Of a stretch of DNA of 64,000 nucleotides, positions 25,501 through 39,200 are shown one piece after another. Below the pieces are notes generated by a model. The model was not told where the DNA came from. It ran no database searches and worked only from the letters and a program-made list of their open reading frames with translations. The stretch comes from Ancistrus triradiatus (Eukaryota > Chordata > Actinopteri > Siluriformes > Loricariidae), in assembly GCA_025084515.1 (NCBI GenBank), contig JAJAGP010000019.1, positions 846,001-910,000 on the forward strand, in the 5' to 3' direction. Every line of letters starts with the position of its first letter. Within the stretch, counting starts at the first letter, position 1. Position numbers and translations under genes: made by a program.

Positions 25501-26299
25501 TTTTTCCAACAGCCTTGTAGGCTTGTTCATGTTCACTAGCAAACTGCTGACAGGTAACAATCTTTCTGTAGAGCAAGGATTTTCTCTTTGCAACCCAACC
25601 ATGCACACCACTGTTGTTCAGACAATGCGAGAAAGGCCTCTAGCTGCTTAGTAGTTACCCTGGGTACCTATGTGAGCTTGCAGTCTATGACACATACAGT
25701 GGTGCTTGAAAGTACGTGACCCCTTTAGAACTTTCTATATTTTTGCATAAATATGACCTAAAATGTCATCAGATTTCCACACAAGTCCTAAAATTAGATA
25801 AAGAGAACCCAGTTAAACAAATGAGACATAAAATATTATACTTGGTCATTTATTTATTGAGGAAAATTATCCAATATTACATATTAATGAGTGGTAAAAG
25901 TATGTGACCAGTATGTGAAAAGTATGAGAAGTATTCATTCTCCTTTGTCCGTGCCATGACACACTTCCACAAACGTGTTGTGAAGAGCAGACTAGATAGA
26001 TAGACTAGATAGACTGATAGATCCCTGTTCTTTAAATAAAACAGGATGGCCACTCACACCTGATTGTCACCCCAATGATTGAAAACACCTGACTTTAATT
26101 TCACCGTCGAATTAACTGCTGATCCTAGAGGTTCACATACTTTTGCCACTAACTAATATGTAATATTGGAATTTTTTTTGTAACATTTTCCTCAATAAAT
26201 AATGACCAAGTAAAATATTTTTGTTTCATATGTTTAACTGGGTTCTCTTTATCTACTTTTAGGACTTGTGTGAAAATCTAATGTTTTAGGTCATACTTA

Positions 26300-26341
<42 letters not shown>

Positions 26342-27156
26342 CATATTTTCCAGCCTGATCATCAACTCTTTTTCAGAGGTCTGAGAAAACTCCTTTGTTT
26401 GGGCCATAGTACATTTCCACAAGCATGTCTTGTGAAGAACAAACTTCTATAGGTCCCTTTTCTTTAAATACAACAGAGCAAGGTGAAACTCACACCTGAT
26501 TATTATCCCACTTACTGAAAACAGTTAACTCTGATTCACATCCAAATTAACTGTTAATCGTAGAGGTTGATGTACTTTTCCCACTGATCAATATGTAATA
26601 CTATATAATTTTCCCCAGTATAAAGAGTCATAAACTTGGTAAAAACTGCTGCCTGCTTCTTCTGAAAAATCACAAAAGGCACTGTGCTTTGTTAAGGATG
26701 AATTTATAATCAGCTAATTTAACATACTGTCTGTATAATTATGTTTAAAAATAGATAACATGCTAACGTGAGAAAAGCGCTACCTGCAAGCAGTGTGTGT
26801 GTGAGTCCGCCTGGGGGCAGGAGGCAGCTGTAGGAGGGTGCCAGAACTGGCACAGATGAGAACTTGCACTGTGCCAACAAGTCATGCAAGTACGAGAAAC
26901 GTCGAGGGTCACCTGCAACGGCATGCCAGTGTAAAAAGACAAATGAGAAACTCACAGAAAGCTGATATTGGCTTTTGAAGGATGTTCCTTGCAAGTGTTC
27001 TTCCATGTTACCTGGAGCAACCGGCTTGTCCTGTGCAACAATGTGAAGCAGACGGCCCAGCAACTGAGATGCCAATTGGCATGGATCTTTCAGCAACACT
27101 GAATATGAGAGACAGAGAGCCTGGGCCAATACCTCTATATCTGGCAACTCTCTGTA

Positions 27157-27204
<48 letters not shown>

Positions 27205-30200
27205 AGATCCTGTAAAATCATTCGCGTATGCTTAAAATTTCAGGGTCTGAATCTGGGGGCCATATTCATAAATATTCTTAGTGCTAAAAGTAGCTCCTAG
27301 TAATGAAATTTGAAGGAAAACCTTAGAATTTTTTCGTTATCCTCAAAGTTAGGAGTAGATCATAGTAAAGATAAAAGTTATTCATAAAGCATCTTAACAC
27401 CTAAAAGAGCTCCTAAGGTGAAAAACTCTTAGGAGTAGGGAGGAGGACTTTTAGGATGCTTAGGAATTCTCTTAAGCCGAGGAGAAAAATCCAGAAAGAC
27501 CACTATTCAGAAGAAATGTTCTCCAAACACTGAATAACAGTGAGTTAATCACACGATACAGATTAGATCGTGCAGGAATATTGTTTGTTGTTAACCTTAT
27601 TAGAGATTCCCTCACCCAGCACAACAATGGTATAGCGGCAGAAATGAATACATACGAACCAACCCCACCAGTTAACCAGATTAGACACGACAGCAATCAT
27701 ACCTGAAAAGAGCGGAGGCACATTTTCTCCAGTTCATAGGCTATCTAATAGATTAAGTAGGCTACAAATATTGCCAGCAGGGTAAACAGACTGTTAATAA
27801 AATAAAGCAAATAAACGCATGTCCATGATTAGTGCAAATATGCAGAAATAGCCTAAGTTTGTCATTTCAAGGCTTATAATAGGCTATACAGTATTTCCCT
27901 AATTAAGATTGCATTTATGTGTGTGAGAGAAAGAGAGAGAGAGTGAATGACGGGGTTACGACTAATTAGGGCTGCGCGGTATGGCCAAAAATTTGCATCA
28001 CAGTATTTTTAAGGATTCTACTGGTTTCATGGTATATCACGATATTTTTGTTGGGGGGATAACGGGCTTTTCTATAGGTGTGTAGCTTACTTACACGTGT
28101 GATTGTGTATTTGTTTATTTATTACAGATTCACCGAATGCTCCGTTAAAAAAGATAGAAGCTGCTCCCGGCTTGGGACTGACTCTGCACTGTTGCTAGCT
28201 TTAGCTTTAGCCTCTTTGACTTTGTTTGCTTCAAACTCTGCATATTCAGCGGGGTGATGCTGTTTTAAACGTCTAATTAAATTAGTTATTCCGATCGTTT
28301 TCGGAGTTGATCCTTCACGGCTTATCTTCACCATGTGTGTCAAGCAGCACACTTCAAAAGTTTCCATACCGGAGATGTGGTTGTGTTCAAAATTGATAAC
28401 AAAGCCCTTTGTAGTGTCCCTAGTCCATCAATCAGTAATGTGGTATTTAGGAAGACTAGCTAGGGGCACTCAAAACACAGCCGAAACATATAATGCTTCC
28501 TTCTCATCAAGTCAAACAAACCAGTGTGCCTGAAACTTTGAATTATGAACTGATTTATGAATTAAGTTAGTAAAAGCACTGTGCTGTTCATGTGGTTGAT
28601 CGGCACAGAATTGGTTATATGATGAAGCCGATCACGCTAAAACCGACCGAATCCGTTATATATGTAAATAATGAAGGCTTTGATTACTATAAGGTTTACT
28701 TCACCCCATAAAATTACACAAATCTGAATGCATGAAATAGTTGCCGAATGTCAGCAGATTTTATTGTGCAATATGCAACGTCTTAAAGACAGAGCTTAAA
28801 AGAGAGAGGTGCATTTTTTAGCTGATGTATTTTAACTCTGGTAAGACATACCCAAATTCAGTGAGTTAATCATTACTCTCAATCAGTCTCCAGAGTTACT
28901 GCGTTCATAATGTGGTTCTTCTTTTGCAACAGCGATTCACTTTATAATCCAGTTCTGTGTTCTGTTCTTTAATCTGATGGAGCCTTTCCCTGCTGTTAAC
29001 AAACTGTTTCTAGGCTGTGATGTATGTTATGCTAACTGGCTAAAGAGCTTTACCCAGACTGCTGTTCGGTGATGTAGTTCTACTCAGAACTCAGCAGAGC
29101 TCGTAGCGGCGAAAATCATTATAGAATTTTCTGCCTATTTGTTAGAGCTGTGTTTCTGCTATGGAGGTATATGAAAATGCATACCGTACGGGAACTTAAC
29201 ACCGGTGTACCGCCCAGCCCAGAACCAATCACAGTCGTCAGAAGAATGTATCAAACCTAGCAACCGGGTCAACCCCACCTCCTCAGTGAGATAAAGGTTT
29301 TTGTGTTCTCCTTGCTCATAGTTGCTCTGAGATCCCTTCTGAATCATTCTTAAGCTTAAACTCCTAGGACTTTTTGAGGTAACTTAGGAGGGAGCTCTCA
29401 AGAAGATGCTTAGAATCTTTATGAATACAGCACCAGATATTTTGCGTTTGAAACACAGCTTACTTCTCTGGGATAACAGCAGCTTTCAAGTCCTCTTCTA
29501 CATGACAGATGGACAAACCAGAAATTTTATTCAGCAGGAACTCGTAGCTGAAGAGGCATTGGCGAAGCAGAAGAGGAATCTGTCCTGAACATATGAGATG
29601 GTAAGGCAGTCCATGAAGCTTTCTTAAATTAAACACATAACTCTTTCGGCCTTCCTCCTCTCTAATCCATGCAAGTGGCTGAAATATGTCAGTATTAAAG
29701 GCAGTGCAGCTGAAATAATCTGCAAAGTCTGCATGGACTGCCTTCTGTGAGTCTTCTGTTTTCAAATAGTGTTGTACAGTCACTCGACTAAATTCGGAGT
29801 GGGACCAGCGCAGTACCCAGCTCCCATCACTCTCTACCTCCGTAATGTAACACTCAAGATCCCTCCTCAGCTGTGCCAAAATAACACAAGGAACAGTGGG
29901 ATGTCCAGAAGTAGGTGGAGTCTGGCTGTACAATTGTATAAGATCCTGAGCGACCTTCCTGTCACGTCCTAATAATTCCAGAAGTTCCTCCTCTGTCACA
30001 CCAAAGCGAGATAGTGAGATCAGCGACACAGCACGGCGCACCAGATTTTCACCATACTTACGTCCCAAACGTGCCAAGACAGTCAGGAAAAGGCTCCCTA
30101 AATTGCAAGGGAGGGAAAGCTGTTCAGGTGGAGAGAAAGAAGTCCAGAGTCTGGTCTCATCGTACGCCATGTTGAGGTACAGAGGGTAAGGGCAGGACAG

Positions 30201-33200
30201 GCACGAGCCCAGCAAGAGGCTCCACTGGGCCTCCTGTAGCCGCCGAGAGTCAGATATGAGTCTAGACGTCAGGTAGACCTCAGTCTCTTCACTGCTCAAA
30301 GGAGGCAGGGTGAGGACTGAGACCTTAGCATGGATCTGAGAGAGACAGAGACAGAAGAATACTGAAATACAAAAAAATAAAAATAGAAACAAACAGAAAT
30401 AAAAGACAAAACAATCAGACAAAATAAGTGATGCATAAGAAAGAAAGAAAAAAAGAAAGAAAGAAAGAAAGAAGAAAGAAAGAAATGGGAGAAGACAAAC
30501 AGAGAGAAAACAATGAAATATTTTTTAAAAAGACAAAAAGAAGAAAGGAGAAGAAAACACATGTGAAACCAAAACAGAAGCTTAACAGCCATACACAGAA
30601 AAAAATCGAAGATAGAAATTTGAGAAAAGAAAAAGAAAAAGAAAATTTCAACACAAATTTCCTGAAAAAAAATGAAGATGACAACAAAATGCAAAGAAAC
30701 ATGAACATTAACAATGACAAGAAAGATACTGGAAGGAAAATAAAAGAAACTCAGAAAGAAATATAAAAAGAAAGAAAAAAAATAAAGAAAGGATGAGAAG
30801 AAAAATGCATGTGAAACAAAAACAGAATATTAACAATCAAACACCAAAATAAAGTTACTCGCGAAAGAAAAGAGAAAAACAAATTTCTTTCCAAAAAGAA
30901 GATAAACTTAAAAAAAGAAACAAACATATTAAAATTAAATAATAAAGAAGAAACTGGGAAAGAAAAAAGAAAGACAGAAGGAATGAGAATGAAAAACATG
31001 AGACATACAGTTACAGGCAAAAACAACACACAATTTGAAATACAAAACAAATAAACTTATTCAAGAAAATGAAAAAACATCAGACAAAAAAAGAAAAAAT
31101 AGAGACAGAAAAAAATAGAAAAACTGACAAATGTATGCTAGACAGGAACAAAAAAGAAAGAAAGAAAGAAAGAAAGAAAGAAAAAGGGAGTGACAAGAAA
31201 AACAGAAGATTAACAATCAAACACCAAAATAAAGTTGTTTGAGAAAGGAAAAAGAAAAAACTAATTTCTGACAAAAGAGAAACTTAAAAAAGAAAAGAAA
31301 GAAATTTAAATTAAATAAAATAGAAGAAAGTGGGAAAGAAAATAAAGACTATGAATGAGAATGAAAAACAGGAGACAAACAACACTTACAGACAAAAAAC
31401 AACACAAAATTGAAAATACAAAATACTATAAATAAACTTATTCGAGAGAGAAAAACAGAAATCAGACACATCAAACAAAAGAGAAAACAACAGAAACAGA
31501 AAAAAACAGAAAAACCTGACAAAAGTATTCTAGAGAGGAAAAAGAAAGAAAGAAAGAAAGAAAGAAAGAAGCCAGTGAGTAAACAAAATGTTGGATGTAT
31601 AAACAGATATTGGAAGACATTAAAACCAGGGAAAATGCAGACTACAAGCCAGAGATATGTGATGAGAAAGTTAAATCAAGCTTAATCCATTTGCTCATTA
31701 TATACTCTACTAGCTTCATTAGTTACATGATATTTCATTAAGCAATTACAAGTTAGACCTGCAGTGAGTGAGCAGATGAGGAATGTGTGCTGGCAGACAG
31801 GATGGTGTACACGTGGGGAGGAAGAGGAGTGTAGAGCCAGGAGAGATCAGCTTTATGCTCTTCACTCAACTCATCTAAACCATCAAGCACTAGAGCCAGA
31901 GGCGTGTCGGCATTCACCAGCATCAGCAATGAGTGCAGCTCCCGGGACAGCTGAGCTAAAGCCTGAGGGGTGATACCATCAAACACACTGTCATCAAAAT
32001 GTGTTAAATAACTGCTAATTACATAAGTAAACCGAATAGTGCTTTACTTATAAAACAGTGCAACAGTGGCAGTATAAACTGTAAATGATCCAATTATCAC
32101 TTACCTCAGATACCACTGTGTTTATGCAGTAGATGTCTGCTATCTGTTTGCAAAGGCTCTGCAGCAGAAGACGCACATTCCTGCTGTCTGATGTCAGTCC
32201 GATAAAGTACACCAGCACTGTCACATCTCTGAGGATAAACAGTAGGCAAGAGGGTCAACTTATCATCCCCTATGCTGACTTCTATTGGCATACTGTATAT
32301 AATGCCTACCCAGGTATCCAAGTGGGTAGAAGCTGTGCCACCTTTGCCAGGATGGTGCTCTTCCCTGAACCTGGCTCCCCTAAGATCAACAAACTATTCT
32401 GTGAGGAGGCTGACTTATCCAGAGCATTCCTTACTTCAAGCAGAAAATCCTGCCCAAACCTAAAGTCCTGTGCTCTGTAAAAGATGAATTAACCCAAGTT
32501 AGGGGCTGGGAAACCTGTGATTAAAAAGAAAAATAAGAACTGTATAGTAGATTAGATATACCATTGTTTTGGCACTGGTAGAATGACCATATAAAATTAT
32601 TTCTAAGTCTACTCATTTCTTTACTAGAACTGCAGCCAAGCAGCCACTTTTTCAGAAGGGCTAGAGGGTGAAAAAGGCTAAGATATGCAAAAGCTGACAA
32701 ATATTGGAATGAAAACCAGTTGAAAAAGTGTTATGGAGTGATGAATCCAAGAAACTTTGGGCTCCAGTCGACCATATAATAGTCATGTTGTATATGGTCA
32801 TTATACTATTGCTAAAACAACAAATCTTAATGGAGGCCTAAGACTTTTGCACAGTACTGTAGGTCCATGCATTAAAATAATTTCAAACTTCACAGTGATT
32901 TTCCACGTCTAAGGTGACGCTGAATCTCCTCCTGAAAGCGAGTCTGTGAAGCTTCTCTTCTCTGTATGTCAAAAGAGCCTTTAGCTGGTTCGACCTGCAT
33001 CACCCTGTAAAAATGTGACCATATATAACTTCATGTATTTACATATTAATAAAAAAATAGATCCTGTGTTTTGCACATATACCTATTTACGGCAGCCGTG
33101 ACAGTGCGCTGGAAATGGGCACAGAGCCGTTCTGTGTAGAACTGATGAGATCTGTTGTGTATACTACTGAGGCCTTTCTTTCCCCAGCTCACATTCATCT

Positions 33201-36200
33201 CATAAATGTTAGTGTGTCGCAGCTTTATGATAGAAAAGACAGAGTTACACACAAGTGTTCAGTAATTAGCAATGGATGACCTATTGAGCCCATTATTTTA
33301 TAACAATACAAACATGGTAAAGTACCCACTATACCGGTGTTTCTCAATCCTGGTCCTGGAGCTCCACTGCTCTGCACGTTTTAGTGCTTTCCCTGTTTAA
33401 ACACACCCCCTTTGTACTCACTTTCAGTAATGGGCTGGTTAAAGAGCTTAGTAATTGGTTCAGTTGTGCTGGGAGTAAGGAAAACACTAAAACCTGCAGA
33501 GCAGGACCAGGATTGAGTTTTACGTTTGTTTATTTATTTAATGTCACTATCAGCCATGTTCAGCGACATTCAGTACATTCATACACAAGGTTATCTCAAA
33601 ACAAGACACTCATACACTCTAGTCAATGGCAATTTAGTGTAGTCAATTAACCTAACTTGCATGTCTTTGGACTGTGGGAGGAAACCAGAGTACGCGGAGT
33701 AAACCCACACAGACACGGGGAGGACATGCAGACTCCACACAGAAAGAACCCAGGGATTGCTGTGAGGTGGCGATGCTACCCACCAAGCCACCATGCCGCC
33801 AACCAGGCTTGAGAAACACTGCACTATACACTCACCAGTCAATTGTTTCTACACTCACTGTCCATTTTATCAGTTCCACTTATCATATAGATGCACTTTG
33901 TACTTCTACAATTACGGACTGTAGTCCATCTGTTTCACTACATACTTTGTTAGTCCCCTTTACTCTGTTCTGTAATGGGCAGGACCCTGACAGGACCACC
34001 ACAGATCAGGTACTATTTGGGTGGTGGATCATTCTCAGCACTGCAGCCACACTGATTTGGTGCTGGTATGAGTGGATCAGACACACCAGTGCTGCTGGAG
34101 TTTTTAACCACTTCAGTATCATAGTTGGACTGAAAATAGTCCAACAACCAAAAACTAGGGTGTACTTCCACCTGTGTCCAGTGAGGATAGGTTCTAGACC
34201 TCCCACAACTCTTAGCTGGACAAGCAAGGATAAAACAGGAGGATTTATTTACAACTGAAAAAGGCAAGAAAATGAATTGGGAAAGAACTGCCAAAACAGA
34301 AACTAATGGTTACTTATACAGTATATGCTTCCCATGGTGAATCAGCCAAACCCGACACCCATCAAATGTTTCCCCTCTTCCCCACCTTTCCATGGACATT
34401 CTGGATGAAGCTTTGCTGCGCTTTGTACAGGGCCTGATTGATCTCTGCCCTGCCTTTGTGCAAGTCAATGAAGTGTGAGGCGTATTCATTCTTCAGGTTA
34501 TACAGCAGGTCAGTGATGACACGTTTATAGCAGTGGCTGTATTCTTCAGCAGGAAACTTTGCTCCAAGACCCTGTTCCACTTCCCAGTCCAACACTGACA
34601 CACAACATAAAATGAAGTGATAAATGATCAGATGACTGAAGTAATCAGGTACTTCACATGACAAGTGTACACACCTGTTCGAAGCAGGCGAGAGGTAGCT
34701 GCCTCTCCAATGGCTTCAGGCCCACTGCACTGTAGCAACCTACACAGGCGCAGACAGGACAAATGCCATGCTTTTCTTGCTGCTTTTCTGCGCTGCCCAT
34801 CACGGCTCATGAAGTCAGGGTGCTGTGAGCTGTTGTTAAACAAACAGAGAAATGTTAACTCATGTCATTTTATAGGATGTTAAAAAAGTTGTTTTGCTAG
34901 TAACAGTGTGGGAGAAATTAGAACTTATAAGAAACAAGAATGTCAAAAATGGGTTTTCTTTGCAGTTCATGTACTTGGCATGTTAGAACCACATTATCAT
35001 GGCATGTCATAACAAGGTCTCAAACTCGGAATTTACATTTAGCACATGCTCTAATTCAGAGTGACTTTAAACTGCTACAATCTTATTAGGTACAATCAAA
35101 GCAACCGTGCTTTAAGAGGATTGTACAAGGCAGCTTGGCACTGCAGGAACTTGAACCCTGAACCTTCTGATCAACAAGCCAGTACAATAACCACTGCACA
35201 ATCAAAGCCCCATAAATGTGAAGGGAGAAAATATTGGTATCACATCTGAGTTTCTGAATTTCCAGCAAGACAGTAAACACTAAAAGGTGGGCACATCTGA
35301 AATAATATGGAACTTCAAGGGAAATTCTCGTACCAGAAAGGCCATCCTAAATCTGACATCATTGTGTTTGTCAATAAAAGGCAACTGACAGGGGTTTCCC
35401 TACATAAAACAATTTAGGATCTATGGCTCTTTTGAGACATACATGGAGTTTAAAGACTCAAAGAAAAAATAAACATTCAGAAAGCCTTCTCTACTGGATT
35501 TAAGAACGTGGTCTGATCTGTATTCTAGCTGGTGTCAACCATGGAACCATTATTTTTTATAAAAGTGACTGTACAGTGTCTACTCAGGGAAAAGCTGAAC
35601 AATAGTTATGAACTCCTCAGTATTTACATACAGCTCAGCAAGTTATTTAACATTTTGTCTTCCAGAATTACCGTCTCTTAAAACATTAAAAACTCAAACA
35701 CATGGAAACTGTACCCTTCTATGGCGCCCTCCTGCGCATATACAGCCTCATCACCGACTCCCAAAAACATTACTGCACCTCCAGCGCCCCCTTTCTTTCA
35801 CAATCTTTTTTTTTTATGTATGTAATTAATTTCACCCTTACAAGGTCTTCGGGTCCCAGACCCGTTTTCAGTTTTTAGCTTAATAAATAACAGAGGGGGG
35901 ATCATTGAAAATGTTTTCTGATTTAAGTTCTTCACAGAAAATGAGCCAAAGCCAATGAATCTTAGTTTGAAAAAAAAAATACTAGTATCATTTTTATTAA
36001 AAACTGAAAACGGGTCCCACAGACCCGAAGATCTTATAAGGGGTTACATTTTGTTTATCATGATTTGGGTTTTTTATATGTATAAATATACACGTGCACA
36101 CACTTACTTGAAGAGTGTTCTTTGGAGCATTGTACAGAAACAGTTCAAAGACAGGGGGTATTTATTTTAGCTTTTAAAAATTTGTATGGTTGGTTTCCCA

Positions 36201-39200
36201 ATATTTTTGCTCGTATGTATATTGTACCATATCTAAAGTCAAAGTATCTATTTAAAATGTTGAAATTTTTATACTGAAATGTTTGTCACCTCACAATTTG
36301 ACAATAGCTAATTCAAATCATAACTTAACAAAGCTAGCGAGTATATGAACACACACAATGAGCAATGAACTTTCTTTCTTGCTTACTACTGTCAACAGAT
36401 AAGGCTTTAATTGTAGGTGATTTCAATATTCACTTTGACAATGAGCAGGATCCACTTAAAATTGCTTTTGAGTCCATCTTAGAATCCATGGGTATCACTC
36501 AGAATGTGATGGGAACCACACCCACCGCTGTAATCATACTTTTAGATCTAATATTAACATTTTTTTTGGTATCAATATAGATAACCTTTGATGTTTTCCC
36601 GCAAATTGATTCAATTTCAGATCACTATATCTTTTAGTATTTGAGCTATCTCTAATAAATAAAATCCTTCTGCCTCGTTATCACAACCAAGCGCAACTAA
36701 TCACACTATCACACTCTATCACTACTCACATCTGCTACTCCAGCTGCGTTTATTAAAACCTACCAGACTTAAAATTTAATACACCTACGGAGATAAATCA
36801 TCTTGAGTGTGTAAATGAGCAATTAGAATGTGTGCTTCGCTCAAAACCCTGGACACGACGACTGCCCCTGCTAGGTTCAAACGTATTAGGGGAAAAAAGG
36901 CTACCACCATTGTTATATGGACCACAGCCGGCCAAACCCGTACCTTAAAAGCAAAGAAACAAACGGCATTTAGAGCGCGAAGTGGGAGACCATAGTAAAT
37001 TGGAGGTGTTTAAGTTTGCTTGGAGGGACAGCATGGCCAACAGTATAAGCATGCCCTCACTAAAGCTAAAGCTGCATACTTCTCTTCAATCATAGAGAAA
37101 AATAAGAATAATCCAAGATTTCTCTTTAATACAGTCTCCCAATTAACAAAAAAAAAAACAAGAAAGAAAAACCCACAGCAAAAGTTGACTCTCCCCATTC
37201 TGTGTAATTTTAACAGTAATGATTTCATGACTTTCTTAATGATAAGATAGAAAAACATTAGGCATAAAACTCAATGCTCATCACATCACCAACTGTTCAG
37301 CAACCCTTCCAGATGCAGCACTAGTGAAGACATCTGTTCAATTAGCCGTAAATCAAGATTAGAAATCTTTTACCCCGATTACTAATACTGAAACTATCCG
37401 CACTGATCAGCTCGTCTAAGTCATCAAACATGTTTGTTAGATCCAATTTCCTACACGTCTACTCAAACAGTATTATTACCTAGTGTTATAGAGCTAGTTA
37501 TAATTACCTAAGTGTTAGTTATTTTAAATTCACCCCCTTACCTTAGGTTATGTGCCCAAATCCTTTATTTAATGTGCCCCAAATCCTTTTAAGTCTGGGT
37601 GGTCTTGGTGGAAAGTCTGAAGTCTGGTCTGAAGTCTGGTGGTGAAGTGCGTGGTCTGGCCGTTATCAAACCACTGATTAAAAAGCCAATCTTGACCCTT
37701 GTGTGATATCTAATATAGACCAATTTCAAAAATCTACCATTTCTGTCAAAATCTTTAGAAAAAGCCGTCTATCAGCAGCTCTGTAGTCACACCTCCAAAG
37801 GAATGAAATTTATGAAACATTTCAGTCTGGCTCAGGGCCCCCATCATAGTACTGAAACAGCATTACTTAGGGAACTCTTAATGACTTGTTTAATGTCCTC
37901 AGATAAGGGATGTGTTTTCTTTTCTTGTTCTGTTACATTTAAGGGCAGCATTTGACACTATAGATCTCATGATGTTTTTACTAAACAGACTAGAAAATAC
38001 TGTAGGTATTAAGGGATCCAGGCACTTTCTTGGTTAAATCCCTACTTAACTGACCGGTACCAGTTTGTTCATATAAAATAATCTAAAGATCTAAGCTCTC
38101 AAAAGTGAAGTATGGCGTGCCTCAGGGGTCAGTGCTTGGCCCGCTTTTATTCTCCTCTGTACATGCTGCCACTAGGATTCAGTTATTCGTAAACATGGCA
38201 TTAGTTTCCACTGCTATGCAGATGATACACGCTGTACATATCAGCCAAACCTAATGACAAGCCTTACAATCAACAAAATCGAGGACTTGTGTAAAGGAAA
38301 TAAAAGATTGGATGTTTATTTAATTTACTCTTCTTACTTAACTCAGATAAAAACTGAGGTTTTCTATTAGTGGGACCCAAGGCTGTGAGAGACAGGTTAG
38401 CTACTACATCTATCCTAAAATCTAGATGGCTGTCCAGTATTGCCAACGTCCGTCTGTTAAAAAACTTAGGGGTCACATTGATTCAGATCTCTCCTTTTGA
38501 TGCGCACATTAGCAGCAGCACTCGAATTGCTTTCTTTCATTACGTAATATCGCTAAACTTAGAAATATCCTCTCTTTTAATGATGCGGAAAGAAAAACCT
38601 TGTTTTCATGCGTTTATTATACCTCAAGGTTGGATTACTGTAAACAGCCTTACTTTTACTGGATGCTCTAGTAAATCTATAAATAAACTTCAGTTAGTTT
38701 TCAGAAATGCAGCTGCCCGAGTGCTAACTCGAACTAGAAAATTTGATCATATCACTCCTGTTCTATCATCACTGCACTGGTTACCAGTCAAATTCCGCAT
38801 TGATTTACAAAATACTTCTTATATAACTTATATAAGCTCTAAATGGCCTGGCCCCCACATTATCTGAGTGAACTCTTAGAGTTTTACAATTCAACTCGTC
38901 CTACTTTTCGTTCGCAGGGTTGCAGGACTTCTTTTAGTTCCTAGAATTAAAAAAAGTCACGCCGGGGGGAAAGGCTTTTCTCATACATGGCCCCCCCAAC
39001 TATGGAATAAACTTCCCACTTTCATTCGAGATTCAGACTCACCTATCCAAAGTTTTTAAGGCTAGGCTAAAGACAAATACCCTATTTACACAGGCTTTTT
39101 TGACTAGATTTAGACCAGGATGCATGGCTGGGGCTCACTGGCTTGGGTCAACTGGGGCAGAAGGAGTCTGGAGTCATGTCTGGCCTGCCTGCCTTGTCCG

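Noticed and set aside
30296..31274. Phe/Ser-rich minus-strand and Lys-rich plus-strand ORFs
   Set aside because: Compositional products of the purine tract; no domain, and the true NACHT exon starts at 30335.
33674..34258. 194-codon plus-strand ORF
   Set aside because: It spans a reversed SINE, a MITE end and a non-autonomous element; no protein family is recognisable.
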